NCBI GenBank assembly: GCA_946886475.1
Contig: CAMPIQ010000173.1
Span: 1 to 7,047, forward strand
Direction of reading: 5' to 3'
Length of the DNA stretch: 7,047 nt
Source: an uncultured Chitinophagales bacterium
GTDB lineage: Bacteria; Bacteroidota; Bacteroidia; Chitinophagales; Chitinophagaceae
The stretch's first letter is position 1, and each line of letters opens with the position of its first letter. The notes below the pieces were generated by a model. That model made no database searches, was not told the DNA's origin, and saw nothing but the letters and a program-made list of their open reading frames with translations. Shown here one piece after another: positions 1-6,439 of the stretch. The translations under genes and the position numbers were made by a program.

Positions 1-1424
1 AACTTCAGTCCCTGCCCTTTATAAAATTCAAGCAATTTCATTTTGAAAACATAATCAAATTGCGCCGTCAGCATATCCTGTCTTGCTCTTAATAACAAAT
101 TCTGGTTGTTTATCAATTCAAATGTGGTAAGCAAATTCACATCATATCTTTTTTGTGCAAAAACGTAAGCCTTGTCTGCTGCTTCAACCGCTTTCCGGCT
201 TGCATTGAATTTCTGTAAAGCAATTATGGCATCCGTATATGCCCTGTAAATATCCTGTTTAAGGGTTTGGTTGGCGCTTTGTTGCTGGAGCTGAAGATTC
301 TGAACATTCAATATGGCTCTTTTCCAGTTGCCGCGTAAAGCGCCTCCATTAAAAATCGGAATGGATAAGCCAATGCCTATGTTTTGTCCAAAATTATTTC
401 TCAGTTGATTAGAAAAGGGTGTAATCCCGGTGCTGACCACATCAAAACCGGGTGCCAGCACTTCATACCGGGTTGTGCCCATACGCACAAATGCACCCGT
501 GCTTTTTTCGGGAACAAATAATGATTCCTGTACCGATTCAATATTTACATACCTTGAATTCAAACCTCCAAACGCAGAAATGGATGGATACATGCTGCTT
601 CTGGCTGCAGACACCAGTTGCTGTGCTGATTTCACACGCAAATCATTTACTCTTTGTTGTGGCAGATTAACCAGGGCAAGATTATAAACTACCTCCGGCC
701 GCAGGTCTGATAAACTTTCAACAGGGATCAATTCAACAGGAGGTGTTTCAATGTCAAACGGCGTTGCTGCATCAAGATTTAATAAAGCTTTTAATTGCAA
801 CAACAATTGCTCAACATTTCCCTCCGCAGTTACCAGTAAAGAACTATCAGATGCCAATTGTGCTTCCAGCTGGGAAGCATTTAATTCAGGCAATAAACCA
901 GCACTTACTTTTTTTTGCGTGATATCAAGTTGAATCAAAGTTTGCTGAACCTGAATACCGGCAATATTGACCTGTTGTTTTGCAAGCAATGCCTGCAGGT
1001 ATCCAACGGCAACGTTCAATGCCACATCGTCCTGAACTTTTTTTACGTTCGCTTTGTCGGCTTCATGTGTCAGCTCCGACGATGTTATAAGGTATTTTTT
1101 TGTAAACCAGTTGAAGAGGGTAACGTTGGCGGATAATCCAAATTGGGTATTGAAGAAATTCCTTGATTCAAGTGTCCCGGTGGTTGGGTTTTCGGAAAGA
1201 CCAAAGCTATATCCTGAACTAGCCTGAAAATTAGCTGTAGGCCATCGCGATAATTCATCAAGTTCCAGTTCAAGCTGTGAAAACCTGGTTTGAAGATCGG
1301 CCTGTTTTACTGAAATATTATTTGCCAAAGCATAATCAACACATTCTTTCAGGTCCCATTTATCCTGCGCACCGCAAATTAACCGCCCCAGAAAAAACAA
1401 TAAGCATATCAGTACCCGCTTCAT
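1..1424 (-). CDS. TolC-family outer membrane efflux protein (partial, 3' end off the window)
   Basis: On the minus strand an open frame runs from ATG at 1424 to the left edge without a stop, giving 474 residues plus two bases. TolC-family proteins form trimeric outer membrane channels with a long periplasmic helical tunnel and serve RND, MFS or ABC exporters. Residues 1-20 form a signal peptide (KR, then a hydrophobic run, ending CGAQ before DKWDL). Two OEP-type repeats follow, roughly residues 22-215 and 240-474, rich in Gln, Leu and Ala as expected for the coiled helices. Family-like segments are KKVSAGLLPELNASQLEAQL (171-190) and the strand SIPIFNGG (354-361). The residues at the edge (KLLEFYKGQGLK) look like the usual C-terminus, so only a few codons should be missing. 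It lies 29 bases after the PLP enzyme on the same strand. The exported substrate cannot be told; adaptor and pump genes, if any, would lie left of the window. Confidence 0.9.
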   Translation of the reverse strand, partial: MKRVLICLLFFLGRLICGAQDKWDLKECVDYALANNISVKQADLQTRFSQLELELDELSRWPTANFQASSGYSFGLSENPTTGTLESRNFFNTQFGLSANVTLFNWFTKKYLITSSELTHEADKANVKKVQDDVALNVAVGYLQALLAKQQVNIAGIQVQQTLIQLDITQKKVSAGLLPELNASQLEAQLASDSSLLVTAEGNVEQLLLQLKALLNLDAATPFDIETPPVELIPVESLSDLRPEVVYNLALVNLPQQRVNDLRVKSAQQLVSAARSSMYPSISAFGGLNSRYVNIESVQESLFVPEKSTGAFVRMGTTRYEVLAPGFDVVSTGITPFSNQLRNNFGQNIGIGLSIPIFNGGALRGNWKRAILNVQNLQLQQQSANQTLKQDIYRAYTDAIIALQKFNASRKAVEAADKAYVFAQKRYDVNLLTTFELINNQNLLLRARQDMLTAQFDYVFKMKLLEFYKGQGLK

Positions 1425-1429
1425 AGCTG

Positions 1430-1437
1430 TAAAAATA
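1430..1437 (-). promoter_or_regulatory. Possible -7 box upstream of the TolC-like gene
   Basis: The minus strand reads TATTTTTA, one mismatch from the Bacteroidota -7 consensus TAnnTTTG, a few bases upstream of the ATG at 1424. No TTTG-like -33 element is visible at a suitable distance, so the gene may be read from the upstream operon instead. A short A/T-rich match like this can arise by chance. Confidence 0.2.
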
Positions 1438-1453
1438 AGAGAAAGTTCAGAGG

Positions 1454-2614
1454 CTATATAGCATTTAACGCCTGATTTAGATCGGATATGATATACGAAG
1501 CGTCTTCAAGTCCTGCATACATTCTTATATATTGATGTTCTTTATTGCCCGCATCAAATTGCGAAGCATCCAATCCTGCACATTTTGGAAGGATAAGCGA
1601 TTCATGCCCACCCCAGCTAACAGCCATCATGATATGCTGGAGCGATTCACAGAATTTAGTGATTGATGCATAGGTACCGTTCTTTAAACTGAATGTAAAC
1701 AAACCACATGATCCGGACATTTGTTCGCGGGCCAGATGGTATTGCTCAAAGGAATCATCAAAAGGGAAGATCACCTGTTGAACTTTCTGATGATGTTTTA
1801 AAAAGGCTACTACCTCTTCAGTTGTTTTGCTGATCCTGTCAAGCCTTGCAGGCAGCGTTCTCAATCCCCGTATTAACAGCCATGCATTGAAGGGCTGGAT
1901 GCCGCTTCCGATATTGAGGTATTCGCTATCGAATATTTTTTTCATCCTATCCTGCGATCCTGTTAAAACCCCACCAAGCGTATCGCTATGCCCACTGATA
2001 TATTTCGTTGCTGTTTGCATGGAAAGGTCGATCCCCAATTCAATAGGCCGTTGATACAGTGGCGTGCAATAACTGTTGTCTATCATGGTGGTAATACCCT
2101 TCGGTTTTGCCATACCTGCAATTGCCTTAAGATCCTGTAATGCATAATCCCAGGAATTAGGCGACTCAAGATAAATGAAGCTGGTATTCGGCTGAATGGC
2201 CTTCTCAAAATTTACAACTTCCCTTCCATCAACATAAGTAGTACTTACACCAAAGCGGGGAAGCACTACATCAAACATTTTTTGCGCCCAGGTGTAGGGC
2301 TGCCTGACAGAAACAATATGATCACCCGATTTCACATTAGCCAGTACTCCGGCAAAAATAGCGGCAGCTCCGCTATTAAAAACAAGACAGTCTTCTGCTC
2401 CATCAAGAGCAGCAAGTTTTTTTCTAAGAATGTCAACAGTGGGATTCAGGCCACGACTATATAAATAGCCCCCCATTTCATCTTCAAAAGCTTTACGCAG
2501 ATCGGCAACCCTGCTAAAAGCAAAATTGCTGGTTTGCATAATGGGAGGAGATATGGCATTGAAGTAATGCGCCCTTTCCTCACCCAGTTCGTTTAATATA
2601 TAAGAAAGATCCAT
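1454..2614 (-). CDS. PLP-dependent Cys/Met metabolism (trans-sulfuration family) enzyme
   Basis: This 386-residue protein has the usual length and signature of the Cys/Met-metabolism PLP family (cystathionine gamma-synthase, cystathionine beta- and gamma-lyase, methionine gamma-lyase), cytosolic enzymes that usually work as tetramers. Visible landmarks are YSRGLNPT (52-59; Tyr52 and Arg54 would bind the cofactor phosphate of the neighbouring subunit), SGAAAI (81-86), Tyr107 in the cofactor-stacking position, Asp179 in MIDNSY (pairs with the pyridine nitrogen), the Schiff-base Lys204 in TATKYISGHSD, SWGGHESL (333-340), and Arg364 in RMYAGLED (substrate carboxylate). SWGGxESL resembles E. coli MetC more than methionine gamma-lyase, hinting at a C-S beta-lyase. 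However, the usual YG[GC]T segment is replaced by YTWA and the usual RLSxGLE by RMYAGLE, so the substrate is uncertain. Its ATG lies one base after the permease stop (TAA-T-ATG), which strongly suggests co-transcription and translational coupling. The family call is firm; the exact reaction is not. Confidence 0.9.
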   Translation of the reverse strand: MDLSYILNELGEERAHYFNAISPPIMQTSNFAFSRVADLRKAFEDEMGGYLYSRGLNPTVDILRKKLAALDGAEDCLVFNSGAAAIFAGVLANVKSGDHIVSVRQPYTWAQKMFDVVLPRFGVSTTYVDGREVVNFEKAIQPNTSFIYLESPNSWDYALQDLKAIAGMAKPKGITTMIDNSYCTPLYQRPIELGIDLSMQTATKYISGHSDTLGGVLTGSQDRMKKIFDSEYLNIGSGIQPFNAWLLIRGLRTLPARLDRISKTTEEVVAFLKHHQKVQQVIFPFDDSFEQYHLAREQMSGSCGLFTFSLKNGTYASITKFCESLQHIMMAVSWGGHESLILPKCAGLDASQFDAGNKEHQYIRMYAGLEDASYIISDLNQALNAI

Positions 2615-2615
2615 A

Positions 2616-3995
2616 TTACTTATTTGGTTCAGTTTTCCTGATTTGTTTTACAATAAAATATACGCCCGTAAAAAATGCAAGAACGCCAAGTCCGGTAAGC
2701 GCAGCATAATCATTGTTTTTATAATCCAGTGCAATACTGATGGCAACAAATGCATAGGCAATTATAAAGATGAGCGGCAGAAGCGGATACAATTTCATGC
2801 TGAATATGCCTGTGCCGTTCAGATGCCTGGTTCGTTTACGGATGATAAAGATGCTACCTGCAGAAAGGGCCATCCCAAAACAATCCAGAAAAATGGTAAA
2901 GCTCAGGATCTTATCAAATTCCTGCGCCCAGAATACGATCAGCGCGGCAATCCCTGCAAACAGGCTTAAGGAAAGCGTGAGGGCCTCTTTGCTGTTTCTT
3001 TTTGTAAAAGCAGAAGGCAGGATACGGTCTTCTGCCATTGCATACATAACCCTGGGATTGCTCATCAACACAGCATTTACATAGGCCAGCACGCCGAGAA
3101 AAAGCAAAACGGACATGACGCGCTCGGCCTGGGCTCCAAATATTTTTGAAGCCATGATAGCAGCTATATTATTACTGGTCTTTAATTCCTCAAATCCAAT
3201 TACCCTTACATAAGCATAATTGATAAAAAAATAAAGCAGGATGATCACTGAAATGGCTATGAAAATACCTCTTGGAATATTTTTATCTGGTTTCTCTACC
3301 TCCTCACCAAAATTGATGGTTTGCTGGTATCCTCCGTAAGTAAAGCTTACAGCCACCAATCCAATACCAAAAGCCTTAATATATTCCCTTAATGCCGGTT
3401 CCATATTATTGCCAATATCAGTTATGGCAGCTGCATCATTGGTTGCAAAAAACAAAGGAGCAATGAGCATCAGCACCATTGCAATTTTGATGATCATTAA
3501 AACCGACTGCGCTTTTGCACTCATTCTCAAACCAAGCATGTTTACAATATAAAAAAGCACAATGGCAAACAATGCAATCAGCACCTGCACAGTTTTAATG
3601 AGGTCTCCATTACTGGCGAGGTATTGAGCATCGCGTGACGCAGGCAGAATTACACTGGAAATGTATTCACTACCCACCAGGGCTACTGCAGCGCAGGAAG
3701 CTGCATTGGAAACAAGAATGATGCAATTAATGGCAAAAGCAATTGAAGGATGATAGGCATACGCAAACACCTTATAATATCCCCCGGTGATGGGCAACCT
3801 TGACCCGATTTCAGCATAGGTAAGTGCTCCGCATAAAGCCACCAGACCTCCGGCTATCCAGCATAAATAAAATAAAAACGGAGTTGGAGTTGCTGCTGCA
3901 ACATTCACAGGTGTACGAAATATGCCCATGCCTATCACAAAACTTATAACAATCATTGACAGATCAAAAAGACCTAGCTTTTGCTTTTGAGTCAT
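2616..3995 (-). CDS. APC-superfamily amino acid permease
   Basis: A 459-residue inner membrane protein with about 12 hydrophobic segments, the usual size for amino acid-polyamine-organocation (APC) transporters. The first membrane segment carries GMGIFRTP (22-29), the unwound substrate-binding motif (GxGIF) of the family. TM2 and the following loop carry ALTYAEIGSRLP and GGYYKVFAYAY (57-81). TM6 and its loop carry SFTYGGYQQ and EEVEKPDKNIPRGI (217-244), close to the L-type and SteT-like (serine/threonine exchanger) subgroup. A basic tail (RKTEPNK) ends the protein. It is the first gene of the leftward unit and is followed after one base by the PLP enzyme, so its substrate is plausibly an amino acid which that enzyme uses, perhaps sulfur-containing; this is inferred from context only. 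ATG at 3995 is chosen because the family begins with a short polar stretch before TM1. No Shine-Dalgarno is seen, as is normal in Bacteroidota. Confidence 0.92.
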   Translation of the reverse strand: MTQKQKLGLFDLSMIVISFVIGMGIFRTPVNVAAATPTPFLFYLCWIAGGLVALCGALTYAEIGSRLPITGGYYKVFAYAYHPSIAFAINCIILVSNAASCAAVALVGSEYISSVILPASRDAQYLASNGDLIKTVQVLIALFAIVLFYIVNMLGLRMSAKAQSVLMIIKIAMVLMLIAPLFFATNDAAAITDIGNNMEPALREYIKAFGIGLVAVSFTYGGYQQTINFGEEVEKPDKNIPRGIFIAISVIILLYFFINYAYVRVIGFEELKTSNNIAAIMASKIFGAQAERVMSVLLFLGVLAYVNAVLMSNPRVMYAMAEDRILPSAFTKRNSKEALTLSLSLFAGIAALIVFWAQEFDKILSFTIFLDCFGMALSAGSIFIIRKRTRHLNGTGIFSMKLYPLLPLIFIIAYAFVAISIALDYKNNDYAALTGLGVLAFFTGVYFIVKQIRKTEPNK

Positions 3996-4013
3996 GGGAT
4001 TGAAGATAATAAG

Positions 4014-4021
4014 AAAAGCTA
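4014..4021 (-). promoter_or_regulatory. Weak candidate -7 box for the permease operon
   Basis: The minus strand reads TAGCTTTT, one mismatch from TAnnTTTG, about 20 bases upstream of the permease ATG. No convincing -33 TTTG is seen upstream. The operon's promoter must lie somewhere in the short divergent gap or overlap the riboswitch region, and this is the best match found there. Confidence 0.25.
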
Positions 4022-4040
4022 TTGAGCATCAGTAATAGAC

Positions 4041-4069
4041 TTTCGGCTATCAGCTTTACACTATATTTG
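4041..4069 (+). promoter_or_regulatory. Promoter for the cobalamin riboswitch and btuB-like gene
   Basis: TATATTTG at 4062-4069 matches the Bacteroidota -7 consensus TAnnTTTG exactly. TTTC at 4041-4044, 17 bases upstream, could serve as a degenerate -33 element (consensus TTTG). Transcription would begin a few bases after 4069, almost exactly where the first riboswitch stem starts at 4075, and this placement supports the call. Confidence 0.7.
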
Positions 4070-4074
4070 TCATT

Positions 4075-4316
4075 CAATTGGTTCCCGGCAATAAAAACCG
4101 GGATGAAAAGGGAAGCCGGTTCAAGTCCGGCGCTATCCCCGTAGCTGTAAGGCATGAGTGAACCAGGGATTCTGAAGTTTAACGTCTGATCCTTCAAATT
4201 TTTGGAGAATCTTTCCGCACAAGGAACCTGGAATTTCATTCACCTGCTGATCAGGAACCACTGTCGCAAGATGGGAAGGTGATCAGCAGTAGCCAAGCCA
4301 GAAGACCTGCCAGTTG
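4075..4316 (+). promoter_or_regulatory. Cobalamin (B12) riboswitch aptamer
   Basis: The RNA has the conserved parts of the cobalamin riboswitch in the right order. A closing stem P1 can form between 4075-4081 and 4310-4316 (six Watson-Crick pairs and one G-U). A hairpin pairs CCCGG 4084-4088 with CCGGG 4098-4102. The conserved core runs from GGGAAGCCGG (4110-4119) through AGTCCGGCGC (4124-4133) to CCCCGTAGCTGTAA (4137-4150), with a GCCGG/CCGGC stem (4115-4119 with 4127-4131). A variable arm fills about 4151-4243. CACTGT, then GATGGGAAGGT, occupies 4258-4280, and a perfect 10-bp stem joins 4244-4253 to 4280-4289. The B12 box AGCCAGAAGACCTGCC (4296-4311) is nearly canonical. The large variable arm suggests the adenosylcobalamin-type class, but selectivity cannot be read with certainty. 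It precedes the BtuB-like receptor, the classic target; binding is expected to lower receptor expression. Confidence 0.96.
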
Positions 4317-4318
4317 TA

Positions 4319-4340
4319 TTCAACGGTTCATTCCGTTGAA
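4319..4340 (+). promoter_or_regulatory. Hairpin directly after the B12 box (expression platform candidate)
   Basis: TTCAACGG (4319-4326) pairs perfectly with CCGTTGAA (4333-4340) around a six-base loop, two bases after the aptamer's closing stem. It has no U-run behind it, so it is not an obvious intrinsic terminator. Its 3' arm begins or ends in TTGAA, which is also complementary to TTCAA in the aptamer loop at 4120-4124. It may be the hairpin whose state reports ligand binding, analogous to the P13 hairpin of known cobalamin riboswitches. The structure is visible; the role is inferred. Confidence 0.55.
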
Positions 4341-4354
4341 AATTATTTAAGTTT

Positions 4355-4373
4355 TGCTTTCGGAGGAAAAGCA
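4355..4373 (+). promoter_or_regulatory. Leader hairpin with a purine-rich GGAGGA loop
   Basis: TGCTTT (4355-4360) pairs with AAAGCA (4368-4373), leaving the loop CGGAGGA. The loop resembles a Shine-Dalgarno sequence, but the next ATG (4446) is about 80 bases downstream and no start codon at a normal distance follows. It may be part of the riboswitch expression platform, or chance. Stem stability is modest. Confidence 0.3.
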
Positions 4374-4445
4374 GAGACGATAAGCCAGCAGTTATCTTCT
4401 CAGTCATTCATTCCCGGAAGCAGTCACCAAAAAATTTTAACCGTT

Positions 4446-6401
4446 ATGAGAAAAATTTTTATTGTGGCTGCTATTTTATCAGGCAGCCTTCTTTATGCGC
4501 AGGATTCAACAATAGTTTCTGCAGACCAGCATCCGCTTGACCATGTGGTGATCACAACTCACAAATACCCTGTAAAGCAAAGCCAGACGGGGAAAGTGGT
4601 TACCGTTATTGACAGACAACTGATAGAACAACTTGGTGGAAGAACCATTAGTGAAATGATCAACACCATTGCGGGTACAATTGTGAACGGGGCCAATAAT
4701 ACCCTTGGCACTAACCAGCGAATGAGCATTCGCGGATCATCTGATGGCAATGTGCTTATTCTTGTTGACGGTATCCCCATAAATGACCCTTCGGTTCTTA
4801 CGAACTATTTTGACCTTAATTTTTTCAATGCCAGCGAGGTAGAAAGGATTGAAATTTTGAAAGGCGGGCAGTCAACTTTATATGGATCTGATGCTGTGGC
4901 CGGAGTGGTCAATATTATTACTAAAAAAGCTTCAACGCAAAGAGCAGTTCCACATTTCTCCGCAGGATTTGGCAGCTATGGTACCATGAACAGCACCCTT
5001 GGGATTAAAGGGAAAAGTAAAAAGATAAATTATAACCTTGCCGCATCGGTTGTGCGTTCAGCTGGATTTTCAGCGGCGCATGATACTACAGGTGCAGGCC
5101 ATCATGATAATGATGGATACCACCAGTATAATTTACGCGGTGAAATGGGTTTTCAGTTGTCTGATAAGCTGAATGCCCGAATTTTCAGTAATTACAGCCA
5201 TTACAACGCTGACATTGATGCGGCAGCATTCACTAATGATAATGATTTTACGGCAAGGAACCGGAATGTACAGATTGGATCCGGACTTATTTGGAAGCAT
5301 GGAAAAGGAACCCTGCATATAAATTATCATTTCAATTATGTAGACAGGTTTTATCTTGATGATTCAACAGACCGTCCTTCCTTCTCTTATTATTCGGTCA
5401 GCAACTATATTGGAAGAAGCCATTTTGCGGAGGTATATGAAAATTATAAATGGAATAAATTCTCATTGTTGGCAGGGATTGATCACAGGTTATTCAATAC
5501 TTCACAGGAATATAATTCTATAAGTATGTTTGGCCCCTTCAATACCAGACTTGAGGATACAGCCGGAATGTGGCAAACCAGTCCTTACGCTTCAGTGATC
5601 TATAATCATAAGAACCTGAACATTGAACTGGGTGGGAGATGGAATCATCATAGCGTATATGGCAATAATTTTACCTATACGTTCAATCCGTCTTATTTAA
5701 TCAGGCAGCGGCTGAAGATCTTTACAAATGTTTCATCCGCATTTAAAACCCCAACACTTTATCAGTTATTCGATCCATATATTGGCAACACCTCACTTGA
5801 TCCGGAAAACTCGCTGATTCTGGAGGGAGGTGTTGAAATTTATTCAAAAAACTGGAGTTTACGTGTTACTGATTTTTACAGGAACACCGATAATGCCATA
5901 CAGTTCATTATTACTGATCCTGTTTTCTTTTCAGGGCATTATTTAAATGTCAGCAACCAGAAGAATTATGGCGTGGAAGCTGAATTTAATTACAGGTCAG
6001 TAAAATGGAATGTCCATTCCAATTATACCTATACGCAGGGAAAGATAAGCTCCAACTATTCTGAAAGCGGCAACCAGTTGGCAAAAGATACAACTTACAA
6101 CAACCTGTACCGCGTGCCGGAACATGCATTTAATTTAATGGCCGGCTATACCATCAATAAGAAATTTTCTGTCAGCACTTTGATTAAATATGTTGACAGC
6201 AGGCTTGAACCTGTTTATGCCTCCAGCCCTGTCAAACTTGATCCTTATTATACTATAGATTTATCAGCACAATACAGATTTAGTAAAAAGGCCAGGCTGT
6301 TTACAGACCTCAAAAACATTACAGGCCAACGGTATTTTGACATACTTGGATATAATTCAAGACGATTCAATTTTTTTATAGGTATGGATATTCAATTTTA
6401 G
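4446..6401 (+). CDS. btuB: BtuB-like TonB-dependent outer membrane receptor (cobalamin uptake)
   Basis: A 651-residue TonB-dependent receptor expected to carry cobalamin or related corrinoids across the outer membrane using TonB-ExbBD energy. Residues 1-19 are a signal peptide (MRKIF, hydrophobic run, LLYAQ). DHVVITTHKYP (32-42) sits where the TonB box lies in BtuB (DTLVVTANR). The plug spans about 47-161 with SIRGS (94-98), ILVDGIPIND (105-114), VERIEILKG (132-140) and YGSDAVAGVVNIITKK (146-161). The rest is a beta-barrel ending in aromatic Phe651. DNDGY (221-225) and NADIDA (254-259) align by eye with the aspartate loops that bind calcium in E. coli BtuB. There is no SusC-type N-terminal extension. 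The ATG at 4446 is chosen because it gives a proper signal peptide; an upstream in-frame TTG at 4314 lies inside the riboswitch. The riboswitch just upstream supports the vitamin B12 role. No BtuFCD or SusD-like gene is adjacent. Confidence 0.93.
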   Translation: MRKIFIVAAILSGSLLYAQDSTIVSADQHPLDHVVITTHKYPVKQSQTGKVVTVIDRQLIEQLGGRTISEMINTIAGTIVNGANNTLGTNQRMSIRGSSDGNVLILVDGIPINDPSVLTNYFDLNFFNASEVERIEILKGGQSTLYGSDAVAGVVNIITKKASTQRAVPHFSAGFGSYGTMNSTLGIKGKSKKINYNLAASVVRSAGFSAAHDTTGAGHHDNDGYHQYNLRGEMGFQLSDKLNARIFSNYSHYNADIDAAAFTNDNDFTARNRNVQIGSGLIWKHGKGTLHINYHFNYVDRFYLDDSTDRPSFSYYSVSNYIGRSHFAEVYENYKWNKFSLLAGIDHRLFNTSQEYNSISMFGPFNTRLEDTAGMWQTSPYASVIYNHKNLNIELGGRWNHHSVYGNNFTYTFNPSYLIRQRLKIFTNVSSAFKTPTLYQLFDPYIGNTSLDPENSLILEGGVEIYSKNWSLRVTDFYRNTDNAIQFIITDPVFFSGHYLNVSNQKNYGVEAEFNYRSVKWNVHSNYTYTQGKISSNYSESGNQLAKDTTYNNLYRVPEHAFNLMAGYTINKKFSVSTLIKYVDSRLEPVYASSPVKLDPYYTIDLSAQYRFSKKARLFTDLKNITGQRYFDILGYNSRRFNFFIGMDIQF

Positions 6402-6415
6402 TGAATGGGACCCGC

Positions 6416-6423
6416 TATTTTTG
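6416..6423 (+). promoter_or_regulatory. -7 promoter box for the marC-like gene
   Basis: TATTTTTG matches TAnnTTTG exactly, 15 bases after the btuB-like stop and 16 bases before the chosen ATG at 6440, which would give a very short leader. The -33 region is weak (A/T-rich stretch around 6391-6400). It suggests that this gene can be transcribed independently of the B12-controlled message. Confidence 0.5.
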
Positions 6424-6439
6424 TAAAAACCCCTCAACC

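Noticed and set aside
430..1136. Several plus-strand open frames of 60-85 codons
   Set aside because: They lie antisense to the continuous TolC-family coding frame on the minus strand and show no protein family features.
1085..1273. Minus-strand open frame of 62 codons
   Set aside because: It is out of frame within the TolC-family gene on the same strand, which reads through without interruption.
2643..3084. Plus-strand open frames of 104-108 codons
   Set aside because: They are antisense to the C-terminal half of the permease and have the irregular composition of shadow frames.
3964..4239. Minus-strand open frame of 91 codons overlapping the permease start
   Set aside because: Most of it is the antisense of the cobalamin riboswitch, a common source of false small proteins, and it overlaps the well-supported permease start in another frame.
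4319..4340. Intrinsic terminator directly after the riboswitch
   Set aside because: The hairpin is perfect, but it is followed by a mixed A/T sequence rather than a run of T, so it is listed only as an expression platform candidate.
6401..6439. GTG start at 6401 for the marC-like gene, overlapping the btuB-like stop by one base
   Set aside because: The added 13 residues are polar and unlike the family N-terminus, and the segment contains a consensus promoter box; ATG at 6440 fits the family better.
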